51,944 bases of DNA from contig JBBITL010000026.1 in assembly GCA_037440765.1 (NCBI GenBank), positions 1 through 51,944 on the forward strand, read 5' to 3'. The notes under the pieces were generated by a model. It made no database searches. It was not told the origin of the DNA and worked only from the letters and a program-made list of their open reading frames with translations. The position numbers and the translations under genes were made by a program. Below, piece after piece: positions 45,552-51,944 of the stretch. How positions within the stretch are numbered: the first letter of the stretch is position 1; the number at the start of each line of letters is the position of its first letter. The stretch comes from DTKY01 sp037440765. GTDB lineage: Bacteria; Acidobacteriota; Terriglobia; Bryobacterales; Bryobacteraceae.

Positions 45552-46250
45552 ATGCTGCGTATCTTTGAACAGGAGGAATCCGAGCGGCAGCCCCAGAACA
45601 AGCTCCTGCTGGATCGTCTGCAAAACGTCGCCGCTGCCCAGCCCCCTAAAGCAGGAGACCAGCCTCCACCGGCCGCCGCGCCTCCCTCGCTCAAGCTGCC
45701 TGAGCGCAAACCCGCTCCTTCTCCGCCCCAACTGCCAACGCGGGCAGCCCCGCCTGCCTTTGAACTCCTGGGAGCGCCCGTCCCTGCCGAATTGCAGGCG
45801 CTCGCCGAGCAGTTCATGCGCGGCCTTTGGGCTGTGCTCCTCACTGCGGTAAGGGACAACCAGGCGCCGGCGGCGGAGGACCGCCGCATGTTGCAGGCGG
45901 CTTTCGATCTTCAGGCAAGAACCGCGCAGGAACTGGAAGCGCTGCGTTCGGACGTCGGCGCAGGGAGCGACAGGCTTGACTCGCTTGCGAGGACGTTGCA
46001 GGATATGTCCACGAAAGCCAGGATGGTCGAGGACGCGGTGAACATCGGCACGGCCGCGACACATGCCGTGCAGGAGGCTCAGCAGGCGCTGGAGGACCGG
46101 CTCGAAGTGCAGGGAGAGGTCATCCGGAGCCTGCACGCCGGGCTCCAGGCGCGCGAGGAGGAACTGGACAAGGTCCTTGCCGCCTTCCAGTCCCTGCGAG
46201 GCACGGGCGGTGAGCGCTCGCCCCGCAGGCCTTTGCCAGAGAAACTCTGA
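45552..46250 (+). CDS. Coiled-coil protein of unknown function
   Basis: A 232-residue protein without a signal peptide or membrane helix. Residues about 30-70 are proline-rich (AGDQPPPAAAPPSLKLPERK); the C-terminal half is predicted coiled coil, with heptad-like runs LQARTAQELEALRSDVGAGS, QEAQQALEDRLEVQGEVIRS and LQAREEELDKVLAAFQSLRG. The middle helix ELQALAEQFMRGLWAVLLTA could be amphipathic. No known domain is recognised. It starts ATG 45552 behind a GGGG-rich ribosome binding site. Possibly a structural or scaffold protein; uncertain. Confidence 0.65.
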   Translation: MLRIFEQEESERQPQNKLLLDRLQNVAAAQPPKAGDQPPPAAAPPSLKLPERKPAPSPPQLPTRAAPPAFELLGAPVPAELQALAEQFMRGLWAVLLTAVRDNQAPAAEDRRMLQAAFDLQARTAQELEALRSDVGAGSDRLDSLARTLQDMSTKARMVEDAVNIGTAATHAVQEAQQALEDRLEVQGEVIRSLHAGLQAREEELDKVLAAFQSLRGTGGERSPRRPLPEKL

Positions 46251-46353
46251 CGCCGCCGCAAAGGCTGGACCGGCCGGCGCTTCCCTCTATAATCGAAGAT
46301 CACGCCCGTTGTCCTGCCTGCTTCGGGGCTGAAGCTCATTGACAGAGGCTCCT

Positions 46354-48618
46354 GTGCCAAGAATCACATGCTTCATACTGCTCTGCGCACTTTATTCCGC
46401 ATCCGTACTTCACGCGCAGGCCGGGGCCGCCGATTCACAGACGACCCGGCTGCGCATTCCACGGGTCAGCCGGGCTCCGCAGTTCACCGACTTTCTCAAC
46501 GGCACTCCGCGCGAGGCCGAGCTGGTGGTGACCGACTTCCGCCAGTACTCGCCCGGCGACGGCCAGCCCGCCACGCAGCCCACCACGGCCTACCTCTCCC
46601 ACGACGACAGGAACCTCTACGTCGCCTACATCTGCAAGGACGACCCCAGGCTCATCCGTGCCCGCGTCTCCAAGCACGACCAGATCATGCACGACGACCG
46701 CGTGGTCCTCAACATCGACACCTTCCACGACCACCGGCACATGTACTGGTTCGACATCAATCCTTACGGGGTCCAGGCCGACGGCAACGTGACCGACGGT
46801 GTGGAGGACGATCCCAGTTGGGACACCCTCTGGCACAGCGAGGGAAGAATCGTCGACGACGGGTACGTCGTCTTCGCTGCCATCCCCTTCAGAAGCTTCC
46901 GCTTTCCGAGCGGCTCCGAGCAGACCTGGGGGCTGATCCTGGGCCGCTTCATCCAGAGGAACAACGAGTTCTCGGTGTGGCCCCGCATGAGCAGCCGCAA
47001 GCCGGGCCACGTGCAGCAGGGCGGCGACATGGAGGGACTCCGGGACATCTCTCCGGGCCGCAACATCCAGTTCATCCCTTACGGGCTGTTCTCGGCGGCG
47101 CGCTTCCTGGACACGAGCGCCGGAGCCGCTCCGCGCTACGCCACACAGCGGGAGGGCCGGGCCGGACTCGACACCAAGATCGTCATCAAGGACGCGTTCA
47201 CGTTTGATCTCGCGCTGAACCCGGACTTCAGCCAGGTGGAATCGGACGAGCCCCAGGTCACCGTCAACCAGCGCTACGAGGTCCTGTTCCCCGAGAAACG
47301 GCCTTTCTTCCTGGAGAACGCGGGCTACTTCATGACGCCGCTGCGGCTGTTCTTCTCGCGCCGCATCGTGGACCCCTCGGTGGGGGCGCGGCTCACGGGC
47401 AAGATCGGCAAGTGGGCGCTGGGCGCCCTGTTCGCCGGCGATGAGGGTCCGGGGAAACGGCTGCCGGCCGCCCATCCCCTTTTCGAGAAGCACTCGCCGG
47501 TGGGCGCCGTCCGGCTCCAGCGGGAATTCCGGCACGGCGGCCGCGTGTCCACGCTCGCGGCCATGGCGACTACCCAGGAGTTGGGCGCGTTCCACAACCG
47601 CGTCTTCTCGCTCGACGCCCGGCTGCAACCGCTCCGCAACTGGATCTTCACCGGGCAGGCCGTCACCAGCAACACACGGACGGCGGAGGGCCGGAAGCTG
47701 GCCGGCCCGGCCTACTACGCCGACTGGCGGCATGCGGGCCGGCACTTCGTGTGGAGAAGCCGGTACACCGACATCAGCCCGGACTTCCGCGCCGGGCTGG
47801 GCTTCATCCGGAGGGTCGATATCCGTGAGACCTACCAGGACATCGGTTACCTCTGGCGTCCGGAAAACGGTCCCATCCAGAGCATCGGCCCGGTGTTCAC
47901 CTGGTATTCCTTCCACGACCATTCCGGCCGCCTCACGGACTGGAACGTGAGCCCGGAGATTCGCGTCACGGCGCTACGCGGCACCGCTTTCGCCTACGAA
48001 CGCGAGGCCAGCTATGAGTACTACGGCGGCATCGGATTCCGCCAGTACGCGCACGAGTCGGAGTTTCGCACCGAGTGGTTCCGCTGGCTCACCGTCAGCG
48101 GGGAACTCAACATCGGCGACGGCATCAACTACCGGCCCGCGGCCGGCCTGCGGCCTTTCACCGGCAAGGCCAGGCAGACAGGCGTGACCTTCACTCTGCG
48201 GCCCGGGGCGCGGCTGCAAATGGACGAAACCTACATATTCAGCGGCCTGAGGACCGGCAGGAATTCCGGACTGGCCGGGGTGGCCGAGGGGACCGCGGTG
48301 TACAACAACCACCTGGTCCGGTCCAAGGTGAACTACCAGTTCTCGCGACGGCTCTCGCTGCGGTTCATCCTGGACTACAACTCGGTTCTGCCGAACACCA
48401 GCCTGGCGCGGCTGGACAAGGACAAGAGCGTCAACGTGGACGCTCTGTTCACCTACATGGTGAATCCCGGGACCGCGCTGCACGCGGGCTACACGGACCT
48501 GTACGAGAACTACCGCCTGGACCCGTCGCGCTCTCCCGCTCTGGAGCGCATCGCGGACCCGACCCTCAACACCGGCCGCCAGTTCTTCGTCAAGCTCAGC
48601 TACCTGCTGCGTTTCTAG
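46354..48618 (+). CDS. CBM9/DUF5916 outer-membrane protein
   Basis: A 754-residue exported protein. It has a signal (VPRITCFILLCALYSASVLH, cleaved near AQAG), an N-terminal CBM9-like carbohydrate-binding module (TTAYLSHDDRNLYVAYICKD, DDRVVLNIDTFHDHRHMYWF), then the DUF5916 part (FDLALNPDFSQVESDEPQVT and FLENAGYFMTPLRLFFSRRI) and a C-terminal beta-barrel ending in FVKLSYLLRF, with the terminal Phe of outer-membrane proteins. GTG 46354 has AGAGG five bases upstream; TTG 46339 would add five residues. Such proteins in Acidobacteriota and Bacteroidota are thought to bind or transport polysaccharide fragments. Ends 20 bases before repeat D. Confidence 0.88.
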   Translation: MPRITCFILLCALYSASVLHAQAGAADSQTTRLRIPRVSRAPQFTDFLNGTPREAELVVTDFRQYSPGDGQPATQPTTAYLSHDDRNLYVAYICKDDPRLIRARVSKHDQIMHDDRVVLNIDTFHDHRHMYWFDINPYGVQADGNVTDGVEDDPSWDTLWHSEGRIVDDGYVVFAAIPFRSFRFPSGSEQTWGLILGRFIQRNNEFSVWPRMSSRKPGHVQQGGDMEGLRDISPGRNIQFIPYGLFSAARFLDTSAGAAPRYATQREGRAGLDTKIVIKDAFTFDLALNPDFSQVESDEPQVTVNQRYEVLFPEKRPFFLENAGYFMTPLRLFFSRRIVDPSVGARLTGKIGKWALGALFAGDEGPGKRLPAAHPLFEKHSPVGAVRLQREFRHGGRVSTLAAMATTQELGAFHNRVFSLDARLQPLRNWIFTGQAVTSNTRTAEGRKLAGPAYYADWRHAGRHFVWRSRYTDISPDFRAGLGFIRRVDIRETYQDIGYLWRPENGPIQSIGPVFTWYSFHDHSGRLTDWNVSPEIRVTALRGTAFAYEREASYEYYGGIGFRQYAHESEFRTEWFRWLTVSGELNIGDGINYRPAAGLRPFTGKARQTGVTFTLRPGARLQMDETYIFSGLRTGRNSGLAGVAEGTAVYNNHLVRSKVNYQFSRRLSLRFILDYNSVLPNTSLARLDKDKSVNVDALFTYMVNPGTALHAGYTDLYENYRLDPSRSPALERIADPTLNTGRQFFVKLSYLLRF

Positions 48619-48638
48619 AGTCCGCTGAACAAATGCGC

Positions 48639-48706
48639 CCGCTTGCTGACGCGCGGTTCTGTGCTTTCGAGGTGTTGCACAGAACCGCGACCGTGAGGGA
48701 GCGAGC
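48639..48706. repeat. Palindromic intergenic repeat, copy D (after DUF5916 gene)
   Basis: The inner stem CGCGGTTCTGTGC (48652-48664) and GCACAGAACCGCG (48677-48689) is a perfect 13-base inverted repeat with a 12-base loop. Outer arms extend it to CCGCTTGCTGACG and ACCGTGAGGGAGCGAG and match copies A-C. The element begins 21 bases after the DUF5916 stop; there is no T-run on either strand, so it is not a classic intrinsic terminator. Confidence 0.75.
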
Positions 48707-48795
48707 TTGCAGGCCCACGGACTTTTGACTCGGGACGCTGGACGCTCGGCGGATGCGTATCGGCCGGGGTACGGAAGCCGCGCCCTGCCCGGCCG

Positions 48796-49974
48796 TCAGA
48801 TCTCGACGCCGGCCAGCACCTGCGAAGTGGCGCGCTGCGCCAGCAGCTTCAGGCTCTCGGCGGCCAGGCCCTCCGGATCCCAGACCACCAGTGGCAAGCC
48901 CTGCCGCCAGGCGATATCCAGCGCCTCGGCGGCGGGAGGGATCACAGCGGCCACCGGAAGACCCAGATCGGAAGACACCTGGGCGGTGGAGACGTAGCCC
49001 GACATGGGGTTCTTTGTGACCAGAATCGCCGCCAGTGAGCTCTTTTCCAGTCCCCAGGTTTCCATCAGCGGCGCCAGCCCCTTGGCGGCCGCCACTCCGG
49101 CCGGGTCCCGGTCCAGCACCAGAAGAAGAGGATCGCACAGGCGCGCGCAGGCGCGGTGCGCCAGGCCAGGGGTGGCGGCGAAATCCACCACCACGAAGGC
49201 AGCCAGGCCGGCCGCCGCCCGCAGAACCCCGGCAGTTACATCAGGATTCAGCTCCGCCCATTGTCGCGGGTCCTGCGGGGCGAACAGGAACTGAACGCCG
49301 AACTCGGAGGCGACCAGATGACGGCGAACCTCGGCCGGGTTGATCCGGTCCGGCTCGAGCGCCAGCAACTCCGCCAGACCGCGGCGCGGCGAGGCGCGCA
49401 ATTGCAGCGTCAGCCCGGCCCTGTAGGGGCTTAGCTCGATGGCCACCACGCTCTTGCCCTGGCGGGCCAGGGCCGCGGCGACGTTCAGCGCCACGCTGGT
49501 GGCCCCCGCTCCGCCTCTGGCCCCCATGAAGCCGACGATCCTGCCGGTGGACGGCTGCGCGGCCACGTCCAGCATCTGTTTCACGGCCCTGCCGCGCTGG
49601 ACGGCGAAGCGCAGGACACGGAGCAGCGCGGACGGCTTGATGTCGCCCTTGACCAGGTAGTCCTGGGCGCCCTGCGCCACCGCGCGCAGGGCCAGCTCCT
49701 CGTCGTCCAGCCCCGTCAGCACAACCACGGGCAGCTGCGGCGCGGCCGCGTGGACGGACTCGAAGGTCGCCAGCCCCCGGCTGTCGGGAAGCGAGAGGTC
49801 CACGATGGCGGCGTCATAGACGCCATCCTGGATTCGCGCCAGGGCCGCCGAGAGCCGCTCGGCCACTTCCACGGAAACGGCCGCGGCTCCCTCCGACAGG
49901 GCTGCGCGGATCAGGCGGGCGTCGCCGGGGTTGTCTTCAATGAGCAGAATCCTGATAGGCTGCGTGTCGTGCAT
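48796..49974 (-). CDS. Receiver domain fused to CpaE/TadZ-like MinD-family ATPase
   Basis: A 392-residue fusion. Residues 1-125 are a CheY-like receiver (RILLIEDNPGDARL, phospho-acceptor Asp59 in DAAIVDLSLPD, Lys109 in DYLVKGDI). Residues about 143-392 are a MinD/ParA-family domain: GRIVGFMGARGGAGATSVAL (151-160 P-loop), VVVDFAATPG, and the ATPase end SSLAAILVTKNPMSGYVST. The P-loop has A in place of the catalytic Lys/Thr pattern GKT, as in CpaE/TadZ proteins. CpaE positions pili in Tad systems, but no tad or cpa gene is present here. It overlaps the Rcp1-like regulator by 38 bases, so it responds in the same operon. Confidence 0.87.
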   Translation of the reverse strand: MHDTQPIRILLIEDNPGDARLIRAALSEGAAAVSVEVAERLSAALARIQDGVYDAAIVDLSLPDSRGLATFESVHAAAPQLPVVVLTGLDDEELALRAVAQGAQDYLVKGDIKPSALLRVLRFAVQRGRAVKQMLDVAAQPSTGRIVGFMGARGGAGATSVALNVAAALARQGKSVVAIELSPYRAGLTLQLRASPRRGLAELLALEPDRINPAEVRRHLVASEFGVQFLFAPQDPRQWAELNPDVTAGVLRAAAGLAAFVVVDFAATPGLAHRACARLCDPLLLVLDRDPAGVAAAKGLAPLMETWGLEKSSLAAILVTKNPMSGYVSTAQVSSDLGLPVAAVIPPAAEALDIAWRQGLPLVVWDPEGLAAESLKLLAQRATSQVLAGVEI

Positions 49975-50409
49975 ATGTCGCCTCGGGCAGGTCGGCCACC
50001 TTCAACCAGAAGTCGCAAAGGGTCTTGACGGCCGAGCGCAACTCCGTGAAGCACAGCGGCTTGGTCACCACGGAGTTGGCGTGCAGGGAGTAGGCCCGGA
50101 AGATGTCCGGCTGCGCTTCCGAGCTGGTCAGAATAACCACCGGAAGGTGCCGTATCTCGGGGTCCTTCTTGATTTCGGCCAGAATTTCCAGGCCGCTCTT
50201 CTTAGGCATGCGCAGGTCCAGGAGCACCAGGTTCGGCCCTTCGCCTATGTCGAGCGCCTCTTTCAGGCGGGGGATGGCCTGACAGCCGTCCGAGACGGAG
50301 ACGACCACCGCTCCCGGCGCGGCTTCCCGCAGCGCCTCGGTGACCAGCCGAATGTCTCCGGCATTGTCGTCAATCAACAGGACTCTCGGCGGCGCGGCTG
50401 GGCGCGGGT

Positions 50410-50413
<4 letters not shown>
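49937..50413 (-). CDS. Rcp1-like single-domain response regulator
   Basis: A 158-residue receiver of the phytochrome-partner (Rcp1) kind: RVLLIDDNAGDIRLVTEALR with Asp15/Asp16, phospho-acceptor Asp66 in NLVLLDLRMPKKSG, Lys118 in SVVTKPLCFTEL, and a short C-terminal helix. No output domain, so it likely relays phosphate from the kinase encoded upstream. ATG 50413 overlaps the kinase stop by 4 bases (ATGA), and its own end overlaps the receiver-CpaE gene start by 38 bases: tightly coupled translation. Confidence 0.92.
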
Positions 50414-51912
<1,499 letters not shown>

Positions 51913-51944
51913 GGCAGTCCCCAGCGGTACATCGGCCAGAACCC

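Noticed and set aside
46435..47922. Minus-strand open frame opposite the DUF5916 gene
   Set aside because: Antisense shadow; the plus-strand product has a complete signal, CBM9-like module and barrel.

Overview
The window is GC-rich, gene-dense bacterial chromosome and most resembles Acidobacteriota, probably a Bryobacterales/Solibacter-like member. This is inferred from gene content: a remnant of the acidobacterial-type MacB/FtsX permease family, a CBM9/DUF5916 outer-membrane protein, Tat-exported sugar-type oxidoreductases, DUF1080 and PL11 proteins, and small secreted Ig-like proteins. A run of 10 Ns inside acnA shows this is a scaffold, probably metagenome-derived. I found no rRNA, tRNA, CRISPR array, prophage or intact insertion sequence.

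Layout. 1-4.1 kb: pyruvate:ferredoxin oxidoreductase translationally coupled to a dihydroorotate-dehydrogenase-like protein cut by the window edge. 4.3-7.9 kb: hslV-hslU-lipoprotein-FAH hydrolase cluster. 7.9-11.3 kb: nadB divergent from aroB-menG. 11.3-13.4 kb: three overlapping genes for secreted or membrane-anchored proteins. 13.6-20.1 kb: a long minus-strand housekeeping run, rpsA, HU/IHF, HIT protein, yceD-like, rpmF, plsX, dsbD, with a consensus sigma-70 promoter in front of rpsA. 20.1-25.1 kb: a sigma-54-like site with a tiny candidate peptide, then acnA and argS. 25.1-28.7 kb: a sugar-catabolism-like group (broken DUF1080 gene, Gfo/Idh oxidoreductase, ManD-like enolase-superfamily enzyme). 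28.8-31.7 kb: rpmB, a second FAH protein, atpZ/atpI/atpB without atpE, and a thioesterase. 31.7-34.2 kb: a divergent NRAMP-fold transporter next to a soluble PRC/MgtE_N/CBS protein. 34.3-35.75 kb: three truncated genes in alternating orientation. 35.8-38.6 kb: aldo/keto reductase and a PL11 rhamnogalacturonan lyase. 38.6-44.8 kb: gatB, ygfZ, a secreted hypothetical, a GyrI-like gene with its middle deleted, and glnE. 44.9-48.6 kb: DinB-like protein, coiled-coil protein, DUF5916 protein. 48.8-51.9 kb: a signalling operon of kinase with degenerate receiver, Rcp1-like response regulator, and receiver-CpaE/ParA fusion.

The least ordinary items are: (i) a family of palindromic intergenic repeats (arm consensus about GAACCGCGAGCGTNAGNGAG) that sits at or across gene stop codons; (ii) the NRAMP-fold/MgtE-sensor pair whose metal-site residues differ from classical NRAMP; (iii) a near-consensus sigma-54 promoter directly in front of a 28-residue hydrophobic peptide ORF; (iv) the signalling operon with its pseudo-receiver; and (v) several genes that lost internal segments or ends, either real decay or assembly collapse.
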